Below, piece after piece: positions 39,438 to 48,585 of a stretch of 64,000 nt of DNA (position 1 is its first letter; the number at the start of each line of letters is the position of its first letter). The stretch is from Gottfriedia endophytica (lineage in GTDB: Bacteria; Bacillota; Bacilli; Bacillales; Bacillaceae_G), in the NCBI RefSeq assembly GCF_017814275.1, contig NZ_JAGIYQ010000009.1:79254-143253 (forward strand), given 5' to 3'. A model generated the notes under the pieces. The model ran no database searches. It saw only the letters and a program-made list of their open reading frames with translations, and had not been told where the DNA came from. A program made the translations under genes and the position numbers.

Positions 39438-40754
39438 CTACTCACCTTCTTTGACAATTGTACTGAGTAATTGAACAGTTTCTTCTGTCGTAAATTTTTC
39501 ATGTACAGCTTGCTTAAAGAACTCAATAATTTTCGGATAAAAATAAATTGCTTCGTCAATTTGTGGATTCGAACCACGTTTGTATGCACCTATATTAATT
39601 AAATCCTCTGAATTTAGATAAGTAGATAATAAAGTTCTAACCTTTTCTGCTAGAGTGATATGTTCTGACTCGACAATAGATGACATTACCCTACTTACAC
39701 TTTTCAAAACATTAATTGCAGGAAATTGTCCTTTATTAGCAAGTTCACGATCAAGTACTATATGTCCATCAAGTATTCCCCTAACAGTATCAGCAATCGG
39801 TTCGTTCATATCATCGCCATCAACTAAAACTGTATAAAATGCACTGATTGTTCCATCTTCACTAGTTCCAGTTCGTTCTAGTAATTTAGGTAAGAGCGCA
39901 AAGACAGATGGGGTATACCCTTTTGTAGTTGGAGGTTCGCCAATTGCTAAACCAATTTCACGTTGTGCCATTGCAACTCGAGTTACAGAATCCATCATAA
40001 ACATGACGTTCATTCCGCGATCTCTAAAATATTCAGCAATCGCACTTGCTGTTAATGCACCTTTTAATCGCATTAATGCTGGTTGATCAGAGGTTGCTAC
40101 AACTACTATGGAACGTTTTAATCCTTCAGGACCTAAATCCTTTTCAATAAACTCACGTACCTCTCTACCACGTTCCCCGATTAATGCAATTATATTGATG
40201 TCAGCATTCGTATTACGAGCTATCATCCCCATAAGTGTACTTTTTCCTACACCACTTCCAGCAAAAATCCCCATCCGCTGCCCAGTTCCAACCGATAACA
40301 TGCTATCAATAACTTTAACGCCAACTTCAACTTTATCTTTGATTGTTGGTCTCTGCATCGGATTTGGTGGTTCAGCATCTGTAGGGACTGAACTCAATCC
40401 TTTCGGTAATTCTGAACCATTTAAAGGTTCACCAATTGAATTGAGGACTTGTCCAATTAACGATGTACCTACTTTAACTTGTAACGGCTTACCTGTTGTT
40501 TCTACCATGCTTCCTGGCGAAATATCATTCAAATTCGTAAAAGGCATTAATAATACATTTTCATCACGAAATCCTACAACTTCTGCATAAACCTTTTTTG
40601 TTTGTGCTCGATCTAAATAGATAAAACATAAATCACCAATCGATGCTTTTGGACCCTTTGACTCAATCATTAAGCCAATTACTCTTAAAACTTTTCCGTA
40701 TCTTCTAAAAGTATCAATTGAGGAAAGATTTTGAATGACGTTACTTAGTTGCAT
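39438..40754 (-). CDS. fliI: Flagellum-specific ATPase FliI
   Basis: FliI energises type III export. The 438 residues show an F1-beta-like core with Walker A GSGVGKSTLMGM (about 166-177), the GERGREVREFIE segment and Walker B VMFMMDSVTR (about 247-256). The start is ATG at 40754, 7 bases after AGGAGG; a longer frame adds eight residues without support. It overlaps fliH by 14 bases. Confidence 0.98.
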   Translation of the reverse strand: MQLSNVIQNLSSIDTFRRYGKVLRVIGLMIESKGPKASIGDLCFIYLDRAQTKKVYAEVVGFRDENVLLMPFTNLNDISPGSMVETTGKPLQVKVGTSLIGQVLNSIGEPLNGSELPKGLSSVPTDAEPPNPMQRPTIKDKVEVGVKVIDSMLSVGTGQRMGIFAGSGVGKSTLMGMIARNTNADINIIALIGERGREVREFIEKDLGPEGLKRSIVVVATSDQPALMRLKGALTASAIAEYFRDRGMNVMFMMDSVTRVAMAQREIGLAIGEPPTTKGYTPSVFALLPKLLERTGTSEDGTISAFYTVLVDGDDMNEPIADTVRGILDGHIVLDRELANKGQFPAINVLKSVSRVMSSIVESEHITLAEKVRTLLSTYLNSEDLINIGAYKRGSNPQIDEAIYFYPKIIEFFKQAVHEKFTTEETVQLLSTIVKEGE

Positions 40755-41520
40755 GGTCTTCCTCCTGTACCATCTCAATCAGTTTTTTAGAGATTTCACT
40801 TAATTGAACATCTACACTTGCATCAATTCTTCCAAATGAAGATTCAATAATGCAGCTCCCAATTGTTAATGTCTCATCAGGATAAATATAAATCTTTGAT
40901 TCATTTATTAGGATTTTCTCTAATTCTGATCTGTGGGTAATCACCAATTCATACTGATCAGGATGAATAGTCAAACGAATATCCTTTTCTTCACGTAATT
41001 CTCGAATAACTTTTTTTACAACTGGAATGATTACATTAGGATCATTTGTAAGCTCTTGGTCCAAAATATGAGAGGCAATTTTTAATCCTAACCTTAAAAT
41101 TGTTTCATCGCTTTCTTCGATTCTTTGTATATAATCTTGTTTCGATGAGTTAATAATGTTTTTTGCCTCTTCAATTAAAAACTTGTATTCATCCATTCCT
41201 AGCTTTCGTCCTTCAAATTTACCAGTATCTAATCCCTCTAGATAAGCTTGGTGTTGTAAATCCTTTTTTTCATGCTCCCAATTTTCTCTATGAAGTTGAA
41301 TATCTCTTAGTGCTTCTTCTTTAAGAGATATCATTTCATTTTGTAAATCGATGAGTTTATTCTTTTCGATTTGAACTCTTTGTTCTAAATCTTCTATAGT
41401 TTGTGTTTGTTCATTTATGTATTGATTTTCTTCGTTTTTTGTAGAAACTTTTCTTATACTGATCGTTTTTGATGGAGGTGCTTCTTCCAAGACATGTTGT
41501 CTTTTAATAAAATTAGACAA
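40741..41520 (-). CDS. fliH: Export ATPase regulator FliH, TTG start
   Basis: FliH dimerises on FliI and docks it to the export gate and C ring. The 259-residue protein is a long coiled coil (about 40-130) followed by a compact C-terminal FliI-binding domain (LGLKIASHILDQEL to VQLSEISKKLIEM). TTG at 41520 with GGAGGAGAGG upstream gives MSNFIKRQHV. It overlaps the fliG end by 8 bases and fliI by 14. Confidence 0.94.
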   Translation of the reverse strand: MSNFIKRQHVLEEAPPSKTISIRKVSTKNEENQYINEQTQTIEDLEQRVQIEKNKLIDLQNEMISLKEEALRDIQLHRENWEHEKKDLQHQAYLEGLDTGKFEGRKLGMDEYKFLIEEAKNIINSSKQDYIQRIEESDETILRLGLKIASHILDQELTNDPNVIIPVVKKVIRELREEKDIRLTIHPDQYELVITHRSELEKILINESKIYIYPDETLTIGSCIIESSFGRIDASVDVQLSEISKKLIEMVQEEDHATK

Positions 41521-42529
41521 TAATATCCTCTCCTCCGCCACGAGCAACTACGATGATTCCCGCCTCTTCTAACCTTCTAATTGTTGCAACAATACGTGTT
41601 TGTGCTTCTTCTACATCTCTTAAACGAACTGGGCCTAAATATTCCATTTCCTCAACAAATGTATCTGCCATACGTTTAGACATATTTTTAAAGACAACAT
41701 TTTTAACTTCTTCACTAGCCACTTTAAGAGCAAACATAAGATCTTCATTTTCAACATCCCTAATAACACGTTGAATTGAACGATTATCAAGAGTAACAAT
41801 ATCTTCAAAGACAAACATTCTCTTCTTAATTTCCTCTGCAAGCTCAGGATCTTGAATCTCTAATGCTTCAAGAATTGTCTTTTCAGTACTACGATCAACA
41901 CCGTTTAATACGTCTACAACTGCTTCGATTCCGCCTGTTTGAGTGTAATCTTGAGTTACTGTCGTCGATAATTTTCTTTCTAACAACTGTTCAACTTCAT
42001 TTATTATTTCAGGTGATGTACTATCCATTAAAGCAATTCTTCTCGCAATATCAGCTTGATCCTCATGTGGTAGCTCTGAAAGTATTTGGCCCGCTTGAGC
42101 TGGATCTAAATATGATAGGATTAATGCGATTGTTTGCGGGTGCTCACTTTGTATAAAATTAAGTATTTGACTAGGGTCGGCTTTTCTAGCAAAATCAAAT
42201 GGCTTCACATGTAAAGATGAAGTAAGTCGATTAAGAATTGATTGAGCTTGGTCTCCCCCAAGCGCTTTTTCTAATATCGTTTTGGCATACCCAATCCCAC
42301 CTTGAGTAATATACTCTTGGGCTAATGCAATTTGATGAAATTCTTCAATAATATTTTCTTTTTCTTTTGAGTCAACGGTTCTAACACCAGAAATTTCTAG
42401 TGTCAACCTTTCAATTTCTTCTTCGCTTAAGTGTTTATATACGGAAGCTGAAACATCTGGGCCAAGAGAGATTAATAGAAGCGCAGCTTTTTGTTTTCCT
42501 GTTAGTACATTTTTATCTTTTTTAGCCAT
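41513..42529 (-). CDS. fliG: Flagellar motor switch protein FliG
   Basis: FliG transmits torque between stators and rotor. The 338-residue protein has the N-terminal FliF-binding domain, an armadillo middle domain with the EHPQTIALILSYL motif (about 128-140), and the C-terminal torque helix with charged residues (ENEDLMFALKVASEEVKN, DTFVEEMEYLGPVRLRDVEEAQ). It lies between fliF and fliH. Confidence 0.98.
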   Translation of the reverse strand: MAKKDKNVLTGKQKAALLLISLGPDVSASVYKHLSEEEIERLTLEISGVRTVDSKEKENIIEEFHQIALAQEYITQGGIGYAKTILEKALGGDQAQSILNRLTSSLHVKPFDFARKADPSQILNFIQSEHPQTIALILSYLDPAQAGQILSELPHEDQADIARRIALMDSTSPEIINEVEQLLERKLSTTVTQDYTQTGGIEAVVDVLNGVDRSTEKTILEALEIQDPELAEEIKKRMFVFEDIVTLDNRSIQRVIRDVENEDLMFALKVASEEVKNVVFKNMSKRMADTFVEEMEYLGPVRLRDVEEAQTRIVATIRRLEEAGIIVVARGGGEDIIV

Positions 42530-42539
42530 TTTTCTCCTC

Positions 42540-44132
42540 CTAGTCCTCCGCTAACCAGCTGCGTAATAATTTGGCAAATTCATCTGGCTTATCCTTTGCC
42601 ATCCTTTCTAATTGTTTTCTACGTACTGTAGAATCTGTTTCCTGCTCATCATTAATGTCTGGTACATCAATCATATCTTCTTCATTTAGATCTTCAACAA
42701 GAACTTCTTCATTACGTTTTTTACGTAATAAAAGAATGATTAGTAGCAAGATAACTAAAAGTAGAACTCCTCCTACAATATACATCCAAACTGGAATCGT
42801 ACTTTGTGGTTGGATTTGTTGAATTGTATTCCCATTAAATGGCAGAACAGATACAGCTATTTTATTTCCTACTTGTTGAGGAGTTAAAGCTGTTCCACCT
42901 TGGATATAACTTTTATCAATAGAAGTACTTACGATTGTTCCTAACATTTGTTTAATATCATTAATTGTTTGTTGTGGCAGTGAATTAGGATTCTTTGGAT
43001 TTGGTGGCTCTACTGCCACTTGTATTCCTAAATCCCTTATTTTATAAGGACTTTCCACTATTTTTCTTTTTATTCGATTTACATCATAATTAATTCGTTC
43101 TTCACTTCTAGAATAGTCTCCATTATTTGATGAACCACTCGATTGATAGGTAGTAGTATCCGGTGTACCGGTCCCCGCAACACCACCAGTGGCAGGTTTT
43201 CCGCCTACATATGCTTCTTTGATTCGTTCTGCACTTACAGCAATCCCTTGCATATTCGTTTTATCAACTGGCTCTACTAGATTCTCTTCCCTTGCTTCTT
43301 GTGTAAAATCGATATCAGCAGTTACTCCAACCGCTACTTTATTTTGACCTATCATTGTTCCAAGTAACTGCTGGACTTGGCGTTGGATATCTCTTTCAAC
43401 ATTCTTCCTAACTTCTTGTTGCGTGTCATATGTATTAGCTGTTGAATTATTTTTTTGATTTGGTAAGTCAATATACTCAAAATTCTGGTTAGTAATGACG
43501 ATATTATCAGTAGGTAAGTTAGGTATACTTTTTGATACTAAATGGTACAGTGCTGTTATTTGATCTGGAGTGAAATTATACCCTGGCTTTGTATCTAACA
43601 CAATTGACGCAGAAGCTGTTTGATTCTGGTCACTTACCCATAAACTTTGTTGCGGTAAATTAATCATGACTTTCGCATTATTAACACCATCAATTTGTTT
43701 CATCAAATTAGCTAGTTCATTTTGCATAGCTTCCAGTTTGAGAACGTTGAATTCATTATCAGTCATACTGAAATTACTATTTTTACTAAAAAATGAATAA
43801 TCAATTGTTCCTGAATCAGGAATTCCTTTTGCTGCTAAATCGACCTTTAGGCTATCAACAACGTTATCTGGTACATAGATCGTTTTCCCATTATCTTGTA
43901 TTTCTGATGAAACACCTTGACTATCCAGAGTTTGTTTGATTTGTCCCGTTTCTGCAGGTGTTAAATTACTATATAATGGTACATAATTTACTTTTGTTAG
44001 GAAATAAGTTGTAATTCCGATTATAAGTGCGAGAATAAGTGGAATCCCAATAATAAGCCCTTTTTGAAATTGTGTTCGACTTTTCCAATAGCTTTTTATT
44101 CGATTTAAACTCTCATTTAATTTTTCATTCAT
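42540..44132 (-). CDS. fliF: Flagellar MS-ring protein FliF
   Basis: FliF forms the membrane MS ring on which the flagellum is built. The 530-residue protein has two membrane helices (about 26-46 and 440-462), ring-building motifs between them (NYVPLYSNLTPAETGQIKQ, VMINLPQQSLW) and a short cytosolic FliG-binding tail rich in acidic residues. It follows fliE by 64 bases. Confidence 0.98.
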   Translation of the reverse strand: MNEKLNESLNRIKSYWKSRTQFQKGLIIGIPLILALIIGITTYFLTKVNYVPLYSNLTPAETGQIKQTLDSQGVSSEIQDNGKTIYVPDNVVDSLKVDLAAKGIPDSGTIDYSFFSKNSNFSMTDNEFNVLKLEAMQNELANLMKQIDGVNNAKVMINLPQQSLWVSDQNQTASASIVLDTKPGYNFTPDQITALYHLVSKSIPNLPTDNIVITNQNFEYIDLPNQKNNSTANTYDTQQEVRKNVERDIQRQVQQLLGTMIGQNKVAVGVTADIDFTQEAREENLVEPVDKTNMQGIAVSAERIKEAYVGGKPATGGVAGTGTPDTTTYQSSGSSNNGDYSRSEERINYDVNRIKRKIVESPYKIRDLGIQVAVEPPNPKNPNSLPQQTINDIKQMLGTIVSTSIDKSYIQGGTALTPQQVGNKIAVSVLPFNGNTIQQIQPQSTIPVWMYIVGGVLLLVILLLIILLLRKKRNEEVLVEDLNEEDMIDVPDINDEQETDSTVRRKQLERMAKDKPDEFAKLLRSWLAED

Positions 44133-44196
44133 TTAAATCCCCCAGATGTTTGTTCAAATTATGACAAATTAACACAATTTTCAAATTATAAGAAAA

Positions 44197-44499
44197 TTAC
44201 ATTTGCATTCTCATAATTTCTTGATAGGCATCAATTACCTTATTTCGAATCTCAATTGCCGTTTGTAGCGTAATGTTCGCTTTTTCAGCATCAATCATTA
44301 CATTGTGTAAATCAATGTTATCTCCTTTAACGAGCTTAGTTGTCGAATCAATTGATTTTACTTGACTATCATTTAATTCATTGATCGAGTCTTTTAAAAA
44401 GTTTGCAAATTTTGTTTGCGTTCCGCCTGAATTATTTTGCAAGCTGTTCATATTAATTGGCTGAAGGTTTTGTAGATTAACTTGACTAATTGGATTCAT
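44197..44499 (-). CDS. fliE: Hook-basal body complex protein FliE
   Basis: FliE joins the MS ring to the rod. The 100-residue helical protein has the conserved FANFLKDSINELNDSQ (about 31-46) and the C-terminal DAEKANITLQTAIEIRNKVIDAYQEIMRMQM-type signature. It is the third gene of the operon, 13 bases after flgC. Confidence 0.97.
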   Translation of the reverse strand: MNPISQVNLQNLQPINMNSLQNNSGGTQTKFANFLKDSINELNDSQVKSIDSTTKLVKGDNIDLHNVMIDAEKANITLQTAIEIRNKVIDAYQEIMRMQM

Positions 44500-44512
44500 T
44501 TCAGTTTATCTC

Positions 44513-44971
44513 CTATTTCCCAATTTCTAAGGCTTTTAGTAACATTCCTTTTGAAGCATTTAAAACAGTTACATTTGCTTCGTATGCTCTAGATGCATCC
44601 ATTAAATCAACCATTTCTTTAAGTGGATCAACATTTGGCATTTTTACATACCCATTTTGATCAGCGTCTGGGCTTGACGGATTATAGACTAATTTAAATG
44701 GGGACTGATCCTCACTTATTTTTGTTACTTTTACACCTGATCCAACATTAGTTGAAGGATTCATAGAATGATTAAAATATGATCCAAAGCTGTTTTCATC
44801 CCCTGCTGATGAAATTTCAACAAGTTTACGTCGGTATGGTTCCCATACTCCATTAACTAGTTTTCCTCTTGTTGTATCTGCGTTCGCCATATTAGACGAA
44901 ACAACATCCATTCTCAATCTTTGCATTGTAAGTGCTGAAGAAGAAATATTTATACTATTAAAGATGCCCAT
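44513..44971 (-). CDS. flgC: Flagellar rod protein FlgC
   Basis: FlgC is a proximal rod subunit. The 152 residues include the N-terminal rod signature SSSALTMQRLRMDVVSSNMA (about 10-29) and the C-terminal KEMVDLMDASRAYEANVTVL (about 118-137). It starts 3 bases after flgB. Confidence 0.97.
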   Translation of the reverse strand: MGIFNSINISSSALTMQRLRMDVVSSNMANADTTRGKLVNGVWEPYRRKLVEISSAGDENSFGSYFNHSMNPSTNVGSGVKVTKISEDQSPFKLVYNPSSPDADQNGYVKMPNVDPLKEMVDLMDASRAYEANVTVLNASKGMLLKALEIGK

Positions 44972-44974
44972 CGA

Positions 44975-45370
44975 TTATTTTCCTCCTCGAATGACCATTT
45001 TTAGTGAATTAAATTCGTTGTTCAATTGATCAACTAATGCTTGGTTATAGATTTGATTTTGTGCCATTAAAGACATTTCGTTATCAATATCCACGTTGTT
45101 ACCATTTTCGTTATAAGAAGTATTGTTTTTTTCTTCAATGCTAATCATAGAAGACTGACCATATTTAAAATCAAGATGCTTTGGATCAGTTTTTTTAGCT
45201 TGCATTTGTGATTGCAGAGCTTGATCAAACTCTGTACGAAAAGAAACATCTTTAGCTTTATAATTTGGTGTATCAACGTTAGCAATGTTTTGAGAGATAA
45301 CTTTTTGTCTTAATGATGAATAATCTAACCCTTGTTCTAAAAAATTGATTGAATTTGAGAACAACTTCAT
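44975..45370 (-). CDS. flgB: Flagellar rod protein FlgB
   Basis: FlgB is a proximal rod subunit and the first gene of the fla/che operon. The 131-residue product has the rod motif LRQKVISQNIANVDTPNYK (about 20-38). ATG at 45370 follows GGGGAGGA by 4 bases; a longer frame would begin upstream of that site. A 408-base regulatory region separates it from codY. Confidence 0.96.
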   Translation of the reverse strand: MKLFSNSINFLEQGLDYSSLRQKVISQNIANVDTPNYKAKDVSFRTEFDQALQSQMQAKKTDPKHLDFKYGQSSMISIEEKNNTSYNENGNNVDIDNEMSLMAQNQIYNQALVDQLNNEFNSLKMVIRGGK

Positions 45371-45515
45371 AAAATCCTCCCCACCACTTTTCATAAAAAA
45401 AAGACATATTCTATTAAATTTCTACGTTTTCCATAAAACTTTTTATTTGTTAGACAAAAAACGCCAATATTCTATGTTTAAATTATATCTTTCAAGGATA
45501 AATATGGAAACCGTA

Positions 45516-45530
45516 TATTTTCACATATTT
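45516..45530. promoter_or_regulatory. CodY-box-like sequence in the fla/che leader
   Basis: TATTTTCACATATTT matches 11 of 15 positions of the CodY consensus AATTTTCWGAAAATT. CodY represses the fla/che operon in B. subtilis and is encoded next door. Four mismatches in AT-rich DNA is weak evidence. Confidence 0.25.
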
Positions 45531-45689
45531 CAAATAGGCAATATTCCCTATGAATTATGAATTTTGATAAAAAATCAAATTTGCTTATTCTCCTAAATAT
45601 GACAATTTTATAATTAATTGAAATTTTTCCACAACATTCAACCCTTATATTACCAATATATAAGCAAAATTAATATATATTTATGTCGA

Positions 45690-45717
45690 ATTTTACAATT
45701 ATGGAACAATTTGTCAA
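45690..45717 (-). promoter_or_regulatory. SigA-type promoter of the fla/che operon
   Basis: On the minus strand a consensus TTGACA (45717-45712) is followed after 16 bases by TAAAAT (45695-45690). The -35 box is flanked by an inverted repeat, GAACAATT and AATTGTTC, a possible operator. It lies just past the codY terminator. Confidence 0.7.
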
Positions 45718-45737
45718 TAATTGTTCACAAAATAATA

Positions 45738-45773
45738 AAAATAGACCCTTACAATTAAGTAAGGGTCTATTTT
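45738..45773 (-). terminator. Terminator of codY
   Basis: Perfect 15-bp arms AAAATAGACCCTTAC (45738-45752) and GTAAGGGTCTATTTT (45759-45773) enclose a 6-base loop, starting 5 bases after the codY stop. On the minus strand the stem ends in TTTT followed by ATTATTTTG. The plus-strand complement also ends in a T tract. Confidence 0.92.
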
Positions 45774-45778
45774 TATCA

Positions 45779-46558
45779 TTAATTTGATTTAAGTTTTTCT
45801 AATTCAATTAAGAATTTATCATTTAATACTTTAATGTAAGTACCTTTCATTCCTAGTGAACGAGATTCAATTACACCAGCACTCTCTAGTTTACGTAAAG
45901 CATTTACAATTACAGAACGTGTAATTCCAACGCGGTCAGCAATTTTACTTGCTACTAGTAAACCTTCATAGCCATTTAATTCTTCGAAAATATGTTCAAT
46001 TGCTTCTAATTCACTATATGATAGAGAAGAAATTGCCATTTGAACAACAGCTTTGCTTCTTGCTTCTTCTTCAATTTCTTCAGCTTTTTCACGTAATACT
46101 TCCATACCTACTACAGTTGCACCATACTCAGCTAAGATTAAATCATCGTCTTTAAACTCATCATTAATTCTACCAAGTACTAATGTACCTAAACGTTCTC
46201 CACCACCAATGATTGGTACAATTGTTGTAAGGCCGCCAGCGAAAAGTTCTCTATTTTCAACTGGGAATGAAGTGTATTCACTTTCAATTTTAATATTTGG
46301 TGAAGTTTCATTAATGTTAAACAGACTATTTGTATATTCTTCAGGGAATCTACGATCTGATAACATTTTTTGCATACGATCGTTTTCAATTTTTTGGTGA
46401 AGTGCATAACCTAATAATTTTCCTTTACGGCTTAAAACGAATACATTTGCTTCAATTACTTCTTCTAAAGTATCAGCCATTTCCTTAAAGTTTACTGGTT
46501 TACCAGCTGATTGTTGTAAAAGCTTATTAATTTTTCTAGTTCTTTCTAATAATTGCAT
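45779..46558 (-). CDS. codY: GTP- and branched-chain-amino-acid-sensing repressor CodY
   Basis: CodY represses nutrient-scavenging, competence and motility genes when GTP and isoleucine/valine are high. The 259-residue protein has an N-terminal GAF domain (ligand region near FPVENRELF and [17 protein letters not shown]) and a C-terminal winged helix with [20 protein letters not shown] (about 204-223), practically invariant in the family. It closes the xerC-hslV-hslU-codY group and lies immediately upstream of fla/che. Confidence 0.99.
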   Translation of the reverse strand: MQLLERTRKINKLLQQSAGKPVNFKEMADTLEEVIEANVFVLSRKGKLLGYALHQKIENDRMQKMLSDRRFPEEYTNSLFNINETSPNIKIESEYTSFPVENRELFAGGLTTIVPIIGGGERLGTLVLGRINDEFKDDDLILAEYGATVVGMEVLREKAEEIEEEARSKAVVQMAISSLSYSELEAIEHIFEELNGYEGLLVASKIADRVGITRSVIVNALRKLESAGVIESRSLGMKGTYIKVLNDKFLIELEKLKSN

Positions 46559-46592
46559 GTTATTAATATCCTCCTATTAAGTTGTACGGTTA

Positions 46593-47984
46593 TTACAAAA
46601 TAAATTGACTTATATCCTTATCCTTAGCAATATTTACTAATTTTTCGTTAACATATTGTGGCGTTATAAGGATTTTACCCATTTGAATTTCTGAAGCTTC
46701 ATATGACAAATCTTCTAAAAGTTTTTCCATTATTGTTTGTAATCTTCTCGCACCAATATTATCTGTCGATTGATTTACTTCATAAGCAATTTCAGCAATT
46801 CTAACTATAGCATCGTCAGAAAATTCGATTTGTATACCTTCTGTAGACAATAATGCTTTATATTGTTTGATTATTGAAAAATCAGGTTCAACTAAAATTC
46901 TAACGAAATCATCTACGACAAGTTTTGCTAATTCTACACGAATTGGAAAACGTCCTTGTAACTCCGGAATTAAATCAGAAGGCTTTGAAATATGAAATGC
47001 CCCTGCTGCAATGAATAATACATGATCTGTACGTACAGGACCATATTTTGTCATTACAGTACTTCCTTCAACAATCGGTAAAATATCTCTTTGGACGCCT
47101 TCTCTTGAAACGTCTTGTGTACTATTTTGTTTACTTGCGATTTTATCTATTTCATCTATAAAGATTATTCCAAGTTGTTCAGCACGGTATATTGCTTCCT
47201 GCGTAACTTCATCCATATCAATTAACTTTTGAGCTTCCTCATTCGTTAATATCTTTCTAGCTTCTTTAACAGGAAGTTTTCTTTTTTTAGTCTTTTTGGG
47301 TAATAAATTACCTAATGATTCTTGAAAATTCATTCCCATTTGTTCCATACCAGTACCTTGCATAAAATCAAACATTTGAGGTTGTTGCTGTTCAATCTCA
47401 ACCGAAATAAGTTCATTTTCTAATTTACCAGACTTAAGCATTTGCTCAATATCTTTACGCTTCGTACTTATTTCAGGTTCAATTTGTTCTTCTTCCACTG
47501 GTTCTTCTTGGCCTGAATTATTAAACAACATTTCAAATGGTGATTTAAAGGAATTCTGTTTCTTTAAACTTGGGACTAAAAGCTTTACGATACGTTGATT
47601 AGCTAATATTTCTGCTTGTTCTTTAACTGTACTCATTTTTTCTTCTTTGACAATTCGAATTGATGTTTGGATTAAATCTCTAACCATCGACTCTACATCT
47701 CTACCAACATACCCAACTTCTGTAAACTTAGTTGCTTCCACCTTTATAAATGGAGCTCCAACTAATTTTGCCATTCTTCTAGCAATTTCAGTTTTCCCCA
47801 CACCAGTTGGCCCGATCATTAATATGTTTTTTGGAGAAACTTCTTCACGTAAAGAATCTTCTAATAAACTTCTACGATATCTATTTCGGAGTGCAATTGC
47901 TACTGCTTTTTTCGCTTGTTGTTGCCCAACAATATATTGGTCTAATCTTTCAACAATTTGACGCGGAGTTAAAGAAGTATTCAT
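46593..47984 (-). CDS. hslU: HslUV/ClpYQ protease ATPase subunit
   Basis: HslU (ClpY, CodX) unfolds substrates for HslV. The 463 residues have Walker [17 protein letters not shown] (about 59-74), an intermediate I domain (about 110-245), Walker [12 protein letters not shown] (about 253-263) and the C-terminal tail ending DISQFIL that docks on HslV. ATG at 47984 follows AGGAG by 8 bases; a longer frame has no family support. It starts 11 bases after hslV. Confidence 0.98.
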   Translation of the reverse strand: MNTSLTPRQIVERLDQYIVGQQQAKKAVAIALRNRYRRSLLEDSLREEVSPKNILMIGPTGVGKTEIARRMAKLVGAPFIKVEATKFTEVGYVGRDVESMVRDLIQTSIRIVKEEKMSTVKEQAEILANQRIVKLLVPSLKKQNSFKSPFEMLFNNSGQEEPVEEEQIEPEISTKRKDIEQMLKSGKLENELISVEIEQQQPQMFDFMQGTGMEQMGMNFQESLGNLLPKKTKKRKLPVKEARKILTNEEAQKLIDMDEVTQEAIYRAEQLGIIFIDEIDKIASKQNSTQDVSREGVQRDILPIVEGSTVMTKYGPVRTDHVLFIAAGAFHISKPSDLIPELQGRFPIRVELAKLVVDDFVRILVEPDFSIIKQYKALLSTEGIQIEFSDDAIVRIAEIAYEVNQSTDNIGARRLQTIMEKLLEDLSYEASEIQMGKILITPQYVNEKLVNIAKDKDISQFIL

Positions 47985-47995
47985 TCTACACTCTC

Positions 47996-48541
47996 CTATT
48001 CTAATTCCTCTAAAATAATATTCCCATTCGTATATACACAAATATCACTTGCTGTTTTTAGGCTTGCATAAGCAATTTCTTTAGCTGTTAAAGTATCTCC
48101 TGCATTCTCTTTTAGGGCTCTTCCTGCTGCCAATGCATAATTGCCACCTGAACCAATTGCTAAGATCCCATCATCAGGTTCAATTACTTCACCAGTTCCA
48201 GAAATTAGCAATAGATTTTGATGATCCATTACAATCAAAAGTGCTTCAAGTTTATGTAATACTCGATCAGTACGCCATTTCTTTGCTAGTTCAACAGCTG
48301 CTCTTTGTATATTGCCATTATACTCTACTAATTTACCTTCAAATAATTCAAATAAGGTAAAAGCATCCGCAACCGATCCTGCAAATCCAGCAAGTACCTT
48401 TCCACCAAAGAGCTTTCTAACCTTTCGAGCAGTATGTTTCATAACAACTGCATTTCCAAACGTTACTTGACCATCTCCAGCCATAGCACTTTGTCCCTTA
48501 TGATGTATAGCAAATATTGTTGTAGCATGAAAATTTGACAT
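47996..48541 (-). CDS. hslV: HslUV/ClpYQ protease proteolytic subunit
   Basis: HslV (ClpQ, CodW) is a proteasome-like peptidase. The 181-residue product begins [12 protein letters not shown]: after Met removal the N-terminal residue would be Ser2, not the Thr of most HslV, matching the unusual B. subtilis enzyme that uses an N-terminal serine. GDGQVTFG and [14 protein letters not shown] motifs are present. ATG at 48541 lies 7 bases after GAGGAGG. Confidence 0.97.
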   Translation of the reverse strand: MSNFHATTIFAIHHKGQSAMAGDGQVTFGNAVVMKHTARKVRKLFGGKVLAGFAGSVADAFTLFELFEGKLVEYNGNIQRAAVELAKKWRTDRVLHKLEALLIVMDHQNLLLISGTGEVIEPDDGILAIGSGGNYALAAGRALKENAGDTLTAKEIAYASLKTASDICVYTNGNIILEELE

Positions 48542-48585
48542 AAGCAGCCTCCTCAAACTCTAAATTCCTAAAAAATTCTATACAC

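Larger units (their letters stand above)
45371..45778 (-). other. codY-flgB regulatory gap, no gene
   Basis: This 408-base, strongly AT-rich region has no supported gene. From right to left it holds the codY terminator, a good SigA-type promoter, weak SigD-like matches (TAAA and GCTTATAT separated by 14 bases near 45651-45684), a CodY-box-like site and the flgB ribosome binding site. The leader of the fla/che mRNA would be about 310 bases long. Confidence 0.75.

Noticed and set aside
45651..45684. SigD promoter for fla/che
   Set aside because: The match to TAAA and GCCGATAT is partial (GCTTATAT) and spacing matches are easy to find in such AT-rich DNA. It is mentioned only as part of the gap description.
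47985..48041. 19-residue N-terminal extension of HslU
   Set aside because: It overlaps the end of hslV and has no family counterpart; AGGAG is correctly spaced for the inner ATG.
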